A DNA stretch of 10,030 bases from Bacillota bacterium (GCA_023434855.1 JAEYSJ010000181.1:1-10030); one strand, 5' to 3'. Shown: positions 1 through 7,568, numbered from the stretch's first letter. Translations and numbers: made by a program. The notes: a model not told the origin generated them from the sequence alone.

Positions 1-1
1 G

Positions 2-925
2 TCTTATGCCTATGCTGAAGAAGAATTGAAAAAAGGGCATAAGGAAACTGCAAGAATCTTTTTCATAAAAGCGGCAGCGGTTTATCGCATTGGCGAATAC
101 GATATTGTTGACATAACAGAGGAACGACTGCGAATTTACGGCAAGCTGTTAGCCAGTTATTCCCATGGTATTCAATTGTATGATAACTTTACGGCTGAAA
201 AAGTTGAGATTCCTTTTAAAAATTCCAAGATGAGCGGCTGGATGCTTATCCCGAAACAAGCTTCAAAAGATGTTCCGGTTATTGTAGCCACAGGTGGACT
301 TACCGGATTTAAGGAAGAAGTTCATACCGTCGCCATGTCTCTGATAAACAGAGGAATGGCCGTGCTGCTTATCGACGGACCAGGGCAGGGAGAATCTTTA
401 TATTTCAACAAATGTTATCTGGAAATTGAACATGAAGAGGCATATGATGTTTTATTCGACTATGTATTAAACCGAAATGATGTTGGCAACAAAATAGGAA
501 TATTTGGTGCAAGTTTTGGCGGGTACCTTGTTGTTCGCATAGCAGGGTTATTGTCGCCTAAATTAGCAGGCTGCGTCAGCCGGGGTGGCTCTTATAATCC
601 CCAAGAGATGATTCCTGTTTATCCGTTTTCGCTGGAAAAACTTGCGATCAGATTTGGGAAAGATAAAGAGTATGTAGAAAAAAATCTACTGGACAAAATG
701 AGCATGCAAGGGATCGCTGAAAAAATAACCTGCCCGCTGTTAATTATTCACAATGAGCAGGATCCGCTTTTCGATGTTGAAGGTGTAAAAAGGACATATG
801 CGGAAGCCGCGTCCACAGATAAAACAATTAAGATTTATCCAGGCCTAGACCATTGTGCGACTTTCGATGATACTGAAGTGCACAGATACTTTGTGGACTG
901 GTTTGCCGACAGACTTATGAAATAA
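2..925 (+). CDS. Alpha/beta hydrolase, FrsA/DUF1100-like (5' end outside window)
   Basis: Probable cytoplasmic serine hydrolase or esterase; substrate unknown. The frame is open from base 2 to TAA at 923-925 (307 residues visible). A TTG at 26 has no ribosome binding site before it, and the reading frame upstream of it (SYAYAEEEL) continues the helical sequence after it, so I treat the gene as cut by the window edge. Residues below are counted from base 26. After a helical N-terminal part comes a hydrolase core with the GPGQGES segment (118-124), the nucleophile elbow GASFGG with Ser163, the acid Asp246 in EQDPLF, and His276 in GLDHCAT, so the catalytic triad is complete. The helical N-terminal extension followed by this core matches the FrsA / 2,6-dihydropseudooxynicotine hydrolase type rather than a minimal lipase. 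No signal peptide is visible, but the true N-terminus is missing. It ends 33 bp before the promoter of the next operon and has no clear terminator. Family assignment is good; the reaction is unknown. Confidence 0.88.
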   Translation, partial: SYAYAEEELKKGHKETARIFFIKAAAVYRIGEYDIVDITEERLRIYGKLLASYSHGIQLYDNFTAEKVEIPFKNSKMSGWMLIPKQASKDVPVIVATGGLTGFKEEVHTVAMSLINRGMAVLLIDGPGQGESLYFNKCYLEIEHEEAYDVLFDYVLNRNDVGNKIGIFGASFGGYLVVRIAGLLSPKLAGCVSRGGSYNPQEMIPVYPFSLEKLAIRFGKDKEYVEKNLLDKMSMQGIAEKITCPLLIIHNEQDPLFDVEGVKRTYAEAASTDKTIKIYPGLDHCATFDDTEVHRYFVDWFADRLMK

Positions 926-958
926 TGAGATTAATATGTTTTTATTTAAATGGAAATG

Positions 959-988
959 TTGACAAAAATTTGAAATAAGTGGTACAAT
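959..988 (+). promoter_or_regulatory. Sigma-A promoter of the ABC exporter operon
   Basis: The -35 box TTGACA (959-964) matches the consensus exactly. An 18-bp spacer separates it from the -10 box TACAAT (983-988, 5 of 6). The expected transcription start is near 995, which is the left edge of the palindromic operator, so a bound repressor would block initiation. Confidence 0.85.
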
Positions 989-994
989 AAAATC

Positions 995-1018
995 AATCAA
1001 TCAATCGATTGATTGATT
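995..1018 (+). promoter_or_regulatory. Perfect 24-bp palindromic operator, probably for the adjacent TetR regulator
   Basis: Each half-site is three ATTG-type tetramers reading inward to a central CG (centre between 1006 and 1007), and all 12 base pairs are symmetric. The site starts at the expected transcription start and ends 8 bp before the RBS of the TetR gene. That is a typical position for an autoregulatory TetR operator. The tetranucleotide periodicity allows more than one binding register. Assignment to the gene at 1039 is inference from position. Confidence 0.75.
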
Positions 1019-1038
1019 TTATTGTAAAGGAGGCTTCT

Positions 1039-1647
1039 ATGGAAACAAACTCGCAGGTAAAACTAATAAGAGCGGCTACCCCTCTATTTGCCCAAAAAGG
1101 GTTCGCTGCCGTATCTATTCGCGAATTGGCAGAAGCCGCTAAGGTAAACGGCGCACTTATTTCCTATTATTTCTCAGGCAAGGAAGGTCTTTACTCGGCG
1201 GTACTTGAGGAGCAGTTTGTTCCGATAGTTCAGATGATACAAAAACTGTCGGCTACGAATCATCTATCGGCTATGGAACGACTGACCCAATACGCCCATA
1301 ATGTTATGCGTATACACCACCAGAATCCTTTTGTAGCTCAATTTATCCATAGTGAACTTGTCAATCCTTCCGCCACTGGCACGAAGGTAGTAACGAATTA
1401 TATTTCTCAGCTTGCTCAGCTTATCCAGGTAATCTTAGAAGATGGGATAGCTAATAACGATTTCAAACCTAACTGCAGTCTTGGTTATGCTACCGTATTT
1501 CTGGCAGGTATCATAAATTTCTATTTTATTATCAAACCTTTCCTTGAAGAATTAGCAATTTTGTCAGAGCAATCAGATGAAGAGTATTTCACCCAGGCAA
1601 TTAATATTTTTCTTCACGGGACTATTAGGAGGAGCGAACATGAATAA
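1039..1647 (+). CDS. TetR/AcrR-family (CecR-like) transcriptional repressor
   Basis: A 202-residue DNA-binding regulator, the usual length for TetR proteins. The ATG at 1039 is chosen because AAAGGAGG lies at 1026-1033; the frame is open further upstream, but only through the operator. The N-terminal helix-turn-helix spans about residues 8-55, with the family-typical LFAQKGF (16-22), SIRELAEAAKV (26-36) and ISYYFSGKEGLY (41-52) segments. The C-terminal half is all-helical and would bind the ligand and form the dimer; its IHSELVNPS segment and arrangement recall the CecR (YbiH) group. It is the first gene of the HlyD/ABC operon and overlaps the adaptor start by 8 bp. It probably represses its own operon through the palindrome at 995-1018 and is released by an exported compound. 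Its paralogue is at 5653-6264. The inducer cannot be told from sequence. Confidence 0.93.
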   Translation: METNSQVKLIRAATPLFAQKGFAAVSIRELAEAAKVNGALISYYFSGKEGLYSAVLEEQFVPIVQMIQKLSATNHLSAMERLTQYAHNVMRIHHQNPFVAQFIHSELVNPSATGTKVVTNYISQLAQLIQVILEDGIANNDFKPNCSLGYATVFLAGIINFYFIIKPFLEELAILSEQSDEEYFTQAINIFLHGTIRRSEHE

Positions 1648-2623
1648 AAAGATCAACAAAAAGCTAATCATAATACCCATCATTTTGATAGCTTTGGCCG
1701 CTATTGCCGGTTACAAACTGTATCTGCCAAAAGAGAAAGGCATCACAGCTACCGGAACGGTGGAAGTAACACTTGTTGATATTGTGCCCAAAACAAATGG
1801 TTATATGTCCACGTTAGCCATCCAAGTGGGGGATGTTGTACAAGCCGGGCAGGTAATTGCGCAAATTAGCCGGGCTGATTTAAAGGCCCAGTTGCTTGCA
1901 GACGAGGCTGCACTTAGTAAGGCCGGAGTGCAATTGACCGACCTGGAAAAAGGGTCAAGGGCGCAGGAAGTACAACAAGCGGCAGCACAGATGGAATCTG
2001 CCCAGGCTACATATAGCAAGGCAAAAACCGACTTAGAACGCTATCGCGCTCTTTATAAAGGAAATGCCATTGCTGCACAGCAGTTTGATAATGCCCAAGC
2101 CAGTTATGATGTTGCCTACAGTTCTCTGGTTGCTGCCCAAGCCCAACAAAGCCTGGTAATTGAAGGAAACCGGCCTGATGTTATCGAAGCCCAGCGGGCT
2201 GAAGTGAAGCGGTTACAGGCAGTCGTTGATGTTACTCGCTCTAACTTGGCTGATACTACTATATATTGTCCGCTTAACGGTATGGTATTAACAAAAAACT
2301 TCGAAAATGGTGAATACCTTAATGCTGGCTCCGCTATTGCCACTATTGGTGATTTAAATGATTGCTGGGTAAAAATTTATGTTTCTTCCGAACAACTCGG
2401 CCTGATAAAACTGGATCAACCTGCGAAGGTTCATATTGATGCTTATCCTGAACGGGTATTTGCCGGTACAATTAAGGAAATCAGCCAGAATGCCGAGTTC
2501 ACGCCACGCCAGAGCATTACGCAACGAGAACGGGCCAATCTTGTTTTTTATGTAAAAGTGAAAATTGATAATTCCGAAGGCATCTTAAAGCCAGGAATGC
2601 CGGCGGATGTGATTATCCAGTGA
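1640..2623 (+). CDS. HlyD/YbhG-like periplasmic adaptor subunit of an ABC exporter
   Basis: A 327-residue membrane-fusion protein that would link the inner-membrane ABC transporter to an outer-membrane channel. The start at 1640 is supported by AGGAGGAG at 1627-1634 and overlaps the regulator's stop. It has a positively charged N-terminus and one membrane anchor (about residues 9-29). The first half of a biotinyl/lipoyl-like domain follows (about 38-80, with VPKTNGYMSTLAIQVGD), then a long Ala/Gln-rich coiled-coil hairpin (about 80-205). The second lipoyl half (DTTIYCPLNGMVLTKNFENG, about 205-224) leads into a beta-barrel region. The C-terminus contains ERANLVFYVKVKIDN and GILKPGMPADV, which resemble E. 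coli YbhG closely. No outer-membrane factor gene lies beside it, so a TolC-like partner would be encoded elsewhere. Its presence implies a diderm cell. Confidence 0.93.
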   Translation: MNKKINKKLIIIPIILIALAAIAGYKLYLPKEKGITATGTVEVTLVDIVPKTNGYMSTLAIQVGDVVQAGQVIAQISRADLKAQLLADEAALSKAGVQLTDLEKGSRAQEVQQAAAQMESAQATYSKAKTDLERYRALYKGNAIAAQQFDNAQASYDVAYSSLVAAQAQQSLVIEGNRPDVIEAQRAEVKRLQAVVDVTRSNLADTTIYCPLNGMVLTKNFENGEYLNAGSAIATIGDLNDCWVKIYVSSEQLGLIKLDQPAKVHIDAYPERVFAGTIKEISQNAEFTPRQSITQRERANLVFYVKVKIDNSEGILKPGMPADVIIQ

Positions 2624-3519
2624 TTACACTCAATAATATAACAAAAAATTATGGAAAAACAATGGCAGTAAACAATGTTTCCCTGGAAGTAGAGGAAGGG
2701 GAAATCTTTGGACTGGTGGGACCGGACGGCGCCGGCAAAACAACTATTATCCGGATGTTGACCGGTCTTCTTTCACCAACTTCCGGAACCCTTATCGTGT
2801 TAGGGGCAAATAACCCGGAAATGGTCAAAGATCACCTTGGATATGTTCCGCAAAGGTTCAGCCTATATGGAGATTTAACGGTTATGGAAAATATCCGTGT
2901 GCTTGGTTCGCTATATGGCCAAAGGAAAGATCAAATTGACGCCTTAGCCAACCATATTCTTGGCTTTACTAAAATATTGCCCTTTAAAGACCGTTTGGCT
3001 GATAACCTGTCTGGTGGGATGAAACAAAAATTGGCCTTAGCAGCCGGTTTGATGCATCAGCCTAAGTTGTTCTTTCTCGACGAACCGACTACCGGTGTTG
3101 ATCCTGTTTCCCGCCGTGAATTTTGGCGAATGTTATTCAAACTTAATAAAGAAGGGACAACGATTTTTGTATCAACGCCATATATGGACGAAGCGGAGCT
3201 ATGTACACGTATTGCTTTCATGCATAATGGCCGTATTGTTTCCTGTAATTCCCCGGAAGGATTGCGCCGGGAATATCCTTACAAAGTGTTAGAACTGAAA
3301 ACAAATGACAGGAATATTAAAAAACATTTAATGACATGCCCAATTCTTGATATGAACATGTTTGGTGAAACCTATCATTTGGTAGTGGAAGATATAGCCG
3401 CAGCGCAAGTTCAGGTAAAATCCGCGCTGGATAAGGCCAATATAGCGATTGATGTTTTGGCAGAAATTCAACCCACATTGGAAGATGTGTTTGTCGCTTT
3501 GTCAAGTGAGGTGGCGTAA
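2620..3519 (+). CDS. ABC transporter ATPase 1 (YbhF N-terminal-half type) with degenerate H-loop
   Basis: A 299-residue nucleotide-binding protein. It starts with GTG at 2620, overlapping the adaptor's TGA in the GTGA arrangement. No strong RBS precedes it, so translational coupling is likely. Walker A is GPDGAGKTT (34-42), with the Asp that I also recall in the first half of E. coli YbhF. The Q-loop Gln is 78, the signature is LSGGM (130-134), and Walker B is LFFLDEP (150-156) with catalytic Glu155. The switch-loop position that is normally His is Pro187 (STPYMDEAE), so this subunit may be poor at hydrolysis in its own site. The C-terminal 90 residues end with a LEDVFVALSSE segment typical of ABC-2 exporter ATPases. 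Its partner should be the next gene, forming a heterodimer that corresponds to the fused YbhF chain of about 578 residues. Confidence 0.94.
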   Translation: MITLNNITKNYGKTMAVNNVSLEVEEGEIFGLVGPDGAGKTTIIRMLTGLLSPTSGTLIVLGANNPEMVKDHLGYVPQRFSLYGDLTVMENIRVLGSLYGQRKDQIDALANHILGFTKILPFKDRLADNLSGGMKQKLALAAGLMHQPKLFFLDEPTTGVDPVSRREFWRMLFKLNKEGTTIFVSTPYMDEAELCTRIAFMHNGRIVSCNSPEGLRREYPYKVLELKTNDRNIKKHLMTCPILDMNMFGETYHLVVEDIAAAQVQVKSALDKANIAIDVLAEIQPTLEDVFVALSSEVA

Positions 3520-3521
3520 AA

Positions 3522-4427
3522 ATGTATGCTGTGGAAGTTAACAATCTTACTCGAAGGTTTGGCAATTTTATAGCGGTAAATAATGTTTCGCTGCAAATCA
3601 AACAAGGTTCTATTTATGGTTTTCTTGGTCCAAACGGTTCGGGTAAATCTACCACTATACGGATGTTGTGCGGATTATTGGAACCGACCTCGGGAAATGG
3701 CAAAATACTGGGCTTGGATATTGCGCATGATAGTGAGGCCATTAAACATAATATTGGCTATATGTCGCAGAAATTTAGTCTTTATGATGATTTATCCGTC
3801 CTGCAAAATCTGGAGTTTTATGCAGGAATGTACAGTTTGTCATCAACTGAGTCTAAAGAAAGAATTAAGGAGATGATTGCTCTGGCTGGTTTGGAAGGCC
3901 GGCAGCATGAATTAGTTGCCAATCTTTCGGGTGGCTGGAAACAGCGTTTGGCCTTAGGCTGCTCGATTATTCATACTCCGCCCATTCTTTTCCTTGATGA
4001 ACCCACAGGCGGTGTTGATCCAAAATCAAGACGGATGTTTTGGGATATTATTTATGATTTAGCGGTGCAGGGTACTACGGTAATGGTTACAACTCACTTT
4101 ATGGATGAAGCCGAGCACTGTGATACGATTGGATTTATATTTGAAGGAAACTTAATTGCTAACGGTGCGCCATCACAGATGAAAAAGATGATTCCAGGCG
4201 TGTTAGTGCGTATTGAGAATTCCGAGCCAATGAAATTAATTGAAACACTCGAAAATGCAGGAATTCCTTATCTTGATATCTATCCATTTGGTGCTGGTTT
4301 ACATATTCTTATTGAGGCGGAGCAACTGGCTCATATTGCATCCTTTCCCCACAAAAAGATTATGCCGGCATTGGAAGATGTATTTGTTCATTTGGTTAAG
4401 TCACAGCGTAAGGAGATGACGGCATGA
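3522..4427 (+). CDS. ABC transporter ATPase 2 (YbhF C-terminal-half type), canonical site
   Basis: A 301-residue nucleotide-binding protein starting two bases after the preceding stop, with a GAGGTGG-like RBS inside the end of that gene. All motifs are canonical: Walker A GPNGSGKST (36-44), Q-loop Gln83, signature LSGGW (135-139), Walker B ILFLDEP (155-161) with Glu160, and switch His192 in VTTHFMDEAE. It resembles ATPase 1 along its whole length, so the two genes descend from a duplication, but they are clearly diverged. The end, LEDVFVHLVKSQ, is typical of ABC-2 exporter ATPases. Paired with ATPase 1 it would give one intact and one weakened catalytic site. It couples to the permease whose start overlaps its stop by four bases. 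Confidence 0.95.
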   Translation: MYAVEVNNLTRRFGNFIAVNNVSLQIKQGSIYGFLGPNGSGKSTTIRMLCGLLEPTSGNGKILGLDIAHDSEAIKHNIGYMSQKFSLYDDLSVLQNLEFYAGMYSLSSTESKERIKEMIALAGLEGRQHELVANLSGGWKQRLALGCSIIHTPPILFLDEPTGGVDPKSRRMFWDIIYDLAVQGTTVMVTTHFMDEAEHCDTIGFIFEGNLIANGAPSQMKKMIPGVLVRIENSEPMKLIETLENAGIPYLDIYPFGAGLHILIEAEQLAHIASFPHKKIMPALEDVFVHLVKSQRKEMTA

Positions 4428-5548
4428 GGCGTTTACGAGCCTTATTGATTAAAGAATTCATCCAAATGCGCCGTGACCGGTTAACTTTTGCGATGATGCT
4501 GATGGTGCCTGTTGTTCAACTGCTGCTCTTTGGTTACGCAATTAACACCGATGTTAAGCATTTGCCTACCATTGTATTTAACCAATCTTTGCAGCAAGAT
4601 AGTCGTGATTTACTTAATTCCCTTGTGGCAAGCGAATATTTTGACATCAATTATGTCGCCCGAAATTTCCAGGAAGTTAATGACGCTGTTGATTCCGGCA
4701 AGGCCAAAGTTGGTATTATTATACCACCGGATTTTTCCGATAATTTAAAGCATGGCAGAATTGCGGCAGTACAAGTTATTGTTGATGCCTCTGATTCGAT
4801 GTCCGCCTCTTCGGCCATTAGTGCCGCCCAACTGGTTGGCCAATTGAAGTCGCAGCAAATTTTGCTGCAAAAACTGCGCGGTTATACCGGACATACCGCC
4901 CAAAGTCCTTATGATATTCGTATCCGCCCCTGGTATAATACGGATTTTGTATCAGCATTTTACATGGTGCCAGGTATCATGGGGGTTATTTTAACCATGA
5001 CCATGGTAATGATTACTTCGATGGCTATTGTCCGGGAACGGGAACGGGGCACCCTTGAACAACTTATTGTTACACCCATGAAAAATTGGGAACTTATGCT
5101 GGGAAAGATTATTCCTTATAGCGTAGTCGGGTATGTGCAAGTAACGGTTGCTATACTGGTAGGCATTTTTGTATTTGACCTGCCAATTCGCGGCAGCCTG
5201 GGTTTACTGTATGCGCTGACATCCTTCTTTATTATTGCTTCACTGGCGCAGGGGCTATTAATCTCAACAGTGACTAAAAATCAAATGCAGGCTATGCAGA
5301 TGTCCTTTTTCATCTTTTTACCAAGTATCCTGTTGTCGGGGTTTATGTTTCCCCGGGAGGCCATGCCCCTCACCTTTAATTTGCTGGGGAACTTACTGCC
5401 AATAACATTCTATTTGCAGATAATGCGGGGTATTATTCTCAAAGGGGTGGGGTTAAGCATATTGTGGCCTCAAGTTATGGCCTTAACCTTATTTATTACC
5501 ATCGTACTAACAATTAGCATTAAGAAATTTCAGAAGAAGATTGTTTAG
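4424..5548 (+). CDS. ABC-2 type permease, YbhS/YbhR-like
   Basis: A 374-residue inner-membrane subunit forming the export path. It starts in an ATGA overlap with ATPase 2 and has AAGGAG upstream. An N-terminal amphipathic start (LLIKEFIQMRRDRLTF) leads into TM1 (about residues 22-41). A large extracytoplasmic domain follows (about 42-170), then five further hydrophobic segments between about 178 and 368. The conserved block VRERERGTLEQLIVTPMKNWELMLGK (about 203-228) is the cytoplasmic coupling region of this family. Length and layout equal those of E. coli YbhS and YbhR, and the last residues (KKFQKKIV) look more like YbhR. Only one permease gene is present, so the transporter would need a homodimer or a second permease encoded elsewhere. 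No clear terminator follows; 104 bp separate it from the next gene. Confidence 0.94.
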   Translation: MRRLRALLIKEFIQMRRDRLTFAMMLMVPVVQLLLFGYAINTDVKHLPTIVFNQSLQQDSRDLLNSLVASEYFDINYVARNFQEVNDAVDSGKAKVGIIIPPDFSDNLKHGRIAAVQVIVDASDSMSASSAISAAQLVGQLKSQQILLQKLRGYTGHTAQSPYDIRIRPWYNTDFVSAFYMVPGIMGVILTMTMVMITSMAIVRERERGTLEQLIVTPMKNWELMLGKIIPYSVVGYVQVTVAILVGIFVFDLPIRGSLGLLYALTSFFIIASLAQGLLISTVTKNQMQAMQMSFFIFLPSILLSGFMFPREAMPLTFNLLGNLLPITFYLQIMRGIILKGVGLSILWPQVMALTLFITIVLTISIKKFQKKIV

Positions 5549-5580
5549 AGAAAGCAAGAAGTATTTTTCCACCATACCAA

Positions 5581-5609
5581 ATTAATGCTTAATTAATGTA
5601 TGTTATAAT
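5581..5609 (+). promoter_or_regulatory. Extended -10 promoter with overlapping inverted repeat, upstream of TetR 2
   Basis: A perfect TATAAT (5604-5609) is preceded by TG at 5601-5602, giving an extended -10. The -35 region is poor, as is usual for this class. The sequence ATTAAT (5581-5586), five bases, ATTAAT (5592-5597) is an inverted repeat covering the -35 region and is a candidate operator for the TetR encoded downstream. The expected start is near 5616. The promoter is well supported; the operator is AT-rich and therefore less certain. Confidence 0.6.
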
Positions 5610-5652
5610 TAGAACAATAATTAACACAAAATGGTCTAAGGAGTTGCTTATT

Positions 5653-6264
5653 GTGGAAAATGATACTTCAGATAAAATCATTAACTGCGCTATTCCGCTA
5701 TTTGCCAAAAAAGGGTTCGTTGCTGTCACAATCCGGGAAGTAGCAGATGCTGCTCAAATAAATAGCTCTGCCATTTCCTACTATTTCAATGGAAAAGAAG
5801 GCCTTTATCAGGCAGCTTTGGAAAAAATTTTCTCACCTGTAGCTAATCTGTTGAAAACTGTTGAAACTATGACTACAATAAGCCCAATTGAACGACTTAC
5901 TATGTACGCCCAGAACATCGGTATAATTCATCATGAGTGTCCTTGTTTAGCGCGGATAATACATAGCGAGCTTGCAAATCCAACGCATTCCGGCGAAAGA
6001 ATAATTAAAAAACATATTTCCCAGCTTTATCAATTTGCTTACTTGTCTTTGCAAGAAGGTGTTGAGATTGGAGAGTTTGATCATAATTTAAATCTTAGCT
6101 ATGCCACCATATCTTTAGCCGGGATTATGAATTTTTATTTTCTGGCCACTCCCCTCATAAAAGAATTTGCCCAATTGTCTGCACACTCTGATGAGGAATA
6201 TATCACTCAAGCACTAAAAATTTATCTGAATGGGATCAAAGTGAAAAATAATTCGCTGAATTGA
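5653..6264 (+). CDS. TetR/AcrR-family repressor, paralogue of the regulator at 1039
   Basis: A 203-residue regulator. The GTG at 5653 is chosen because TAAGGAG (5637-5643) lies nine bases ahead; an upstream in-frame ATG at 5596 would start inside the promoter. The helix-turn-helix is at about residues 8-55, with IPLFAKKGF, TIREVADAAQI and AISYYFNGKEGLYQ. By hand alignment, residues 12-60 agree with the first TetR at 32 of 49 positions without gaps. The C-terminal halves also share landmarks (IHSELANPT, AGIMNFYF, SDEEY.TQA). The ligand-contacting middle is more diverged, which suggests different inducers. The transporter gene follows immediately, so this regulator most likely controls its own promoter and that efflux gene. 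Confidence 0.92.
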   Translation: MENDTSDKIINCAIPLFAKKGFVAVTIREVADAAQINSSAISYYFNGKEGLYQAALEKIFSPVANLLKTVETMTTISPIERLTMYAQNIGIIHHECPCLARIIHSELANPTHSGERIIKKHISQLYQFAYLSLQEGVEIGEFDHNLNLSYATISLAGIMNFYFLATPLIKEFAQLSAHSDEEYITQALKIYLNGIKVKNNSLN

Positions 6265-6287
6265 TAGAACCGGCTGGTCAGGAGGAG

Positions 6288-7568
6288 ATGAAACTGAGTT
6301 TCAGGATGAACTTTGCATCGATGTTCCGGGCACTTAGACATAGAAATTACCGTTTGTATTTTTTTGGTCAGGGAATATCATTAATCGGAACATGGATGCA
6401 GTGGACAGCGATTGTCTGGTTGGTGTACCGTCTTACCGGATCGGCACAGGTGCTGGGTACAGTTGATTTCTTTGGCCAAATTTCCGGGGTGGTTCTTATT
6501 CCCTTAGCCGGGGTAATGCTGGACAGGTGGGACCGGTATAAAGTTGTCATTACGACACAGATTTTCTCATTGTTGCAAGCGGCGACCCTTGCCATATTAG
6601 TGTTGTCGCACAGCATTGCAGTCTGGCATATTATACTGCTTAACTTTTTATTGGGTGTTGTTAACTCATTTGGCATGCCGGCAATGCAATCTTTTATTTC
6701 CCAGACGGTCGATGACAAGGATGATCTCAGCAACGCTATTCCCCTTAATTCGGCTATGATTAATGGCGCCCGGATTATTGGACCGTCAATCGCCGGTATT
6801 GCCATTAGTGCTATTGGCGAAGGCTGGTGTTTTTTGCTTAATGCCGTTAGCTTTGCCGCAGTGCTGGGAGGTCTTAGCCGCATGCAGGTAAAGCGGCCGT
6901 TTGTTGCTAAAGATTATAAAGAAAACTTGTTTGAAGAGCTCAGACAAGGCATTTCTTATACATATCGAGTTGTGCCAATAAGGATGGTACTTGCATTACT
7001 TGGGTTGGTATGCTTGGCTGGCATGCCGGTCATGATACTTATGCCTGTTTTTGCCGGCAAGGTATTGGCAGGAGGTCCGGAGACACTGGGGTTGCTAATG
7101 TCATTTTTCGGAATGGGAGCTCTTACAGGGACTGTATGTTTGGCTTCTCGTATAACAGTAAAGGGGCTTGAAAATATTATTATATCCGCCAGCGCTGTTT
7201 TTGGAATTGGATTGATCATGTTTTCCGTATCGAAAGTATTGTGGCTGTCTTTGATCTTAGCCTTTATCATGGGAGTCGGACTTATCGTTCAGATAGCTGC
7301 CACTAATACCATTCTCCAGACACTGGTGGATGAAGATAAACGGGGAAGGGTGATGAGTCTTTACTCATTGTCTTTCGGCGGCATTGCTCCGCTGGGGAGT
7401 CTTTTAGCGGGACATCTAGCCGAATTTATCGGGGTGCCGGCGACGTTGCTGATCGGCGGGGCCATCTGTTTGGCAGGTGCCATCGCTTTTGCTTATGCCC
7501 GACCGGTTTGGTTGGCACATGTTGAACCCATTTTTAGGAGCAAGGGCTTTATTTGTGAAAATAAATAA
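6288..7568 (+). CDS. MFS efflux transporter, MFS_3/EntS-like
   Basis: A 426-residue, roughly 12-TM proton-coupled exporter of the inner membrane. The N-terminus FRALRHRNYRLYFFGQGISLIGTWMQW is characteristic of the MFS_3 group, which includes enterobactin exporter EntS and many drug efflux proteins. Motif A is GVMLDRWDRYKVV (about residues 75-87), and DEDKRGRVMSLYSL (about 347-360) marks the equivalent loop in the second half. The start is ambiguous. AGGAGGAG (6280-6287) touches the ATG at 6288, which is closer than usual. A TTG at 6261 would overlap the regulator's stop by four bases but has no RBS, a CTG at 6294 has ideal spacing, and an ATG at 6306 is too far away. It is cotranscribed with TetR 2 and followed by a terminator at 7684. 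Substrate unknown. Confidence 0.93.
   Translation: MKLSFRMNFASMFRALRHRNYRLYFFGQGISLIGTWMQWTAIVWLVYRLTGSAQVLGTVDFFGQISGVVLIPLAGVMLDRWDRYKVVITTQIFSLLQAATLAILVLSHSIAVWHIILLNFLLGVVNSFGMPAMQSFISQTVDDKDDLSNAIPLNSAMINGARIIGPSIAGIAISAIGEGWCFLLNAVSFAAVLGGLSRMQVKRPFVAKDYKENLFEELRQGISYTYRVVPIRMVLALLGLVCLAGMPVMILMPVFAGKVLAGGPETLGLLMSFFGMGALTGTVCLASRITVKGLENIIISASAVFGIGLIMFSVSKVLWLSLILAFIMGVGLIVQIAATNTILQTLVDEDKRGRVMSLYSLSFGGIAPLGSLLAGHLAEFIGVPATLLIGGAICLAGAIAFAYARPVWLAHVEPIFRSKGFICENK

Noticed and set aside
26..28. TTG at 26 as the start of the alpha/beta hydrolase
   Set aside because: No ribosome binding site precedes it, and the frame continues upstream to the window edge with sequence like the family's helical N-terminus.
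991..1018. ATCA/GATT tetranucleotide run as a microsatellite or CRISPR-like repeat
   Set aside because: The units invert at a central CG to make a perfect dyad at a promoter, which fits an operator; there are no spacers.
1577..1639. Longer N-terminus for the HlyD adaptor
   Set aside because: It would lie inside the TetR gene, place a non-natural extension before the membrane anchor, and ignore the AGGAGGAG site that serves the ATG at 1640.
5549..5580. Terminator after the permease gene
   Set aside because: There is a short T run near 5564-5568 but no stem of useful length before it, so read-through into the second module cannot be excluded.
6368..7270. Minus-strand frames of 171 and 104 residues opposite the MFS gene
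   Set aside because: These are complements of a hydrophobic transporter gene with no RBS; the forward frame has full family motifs.
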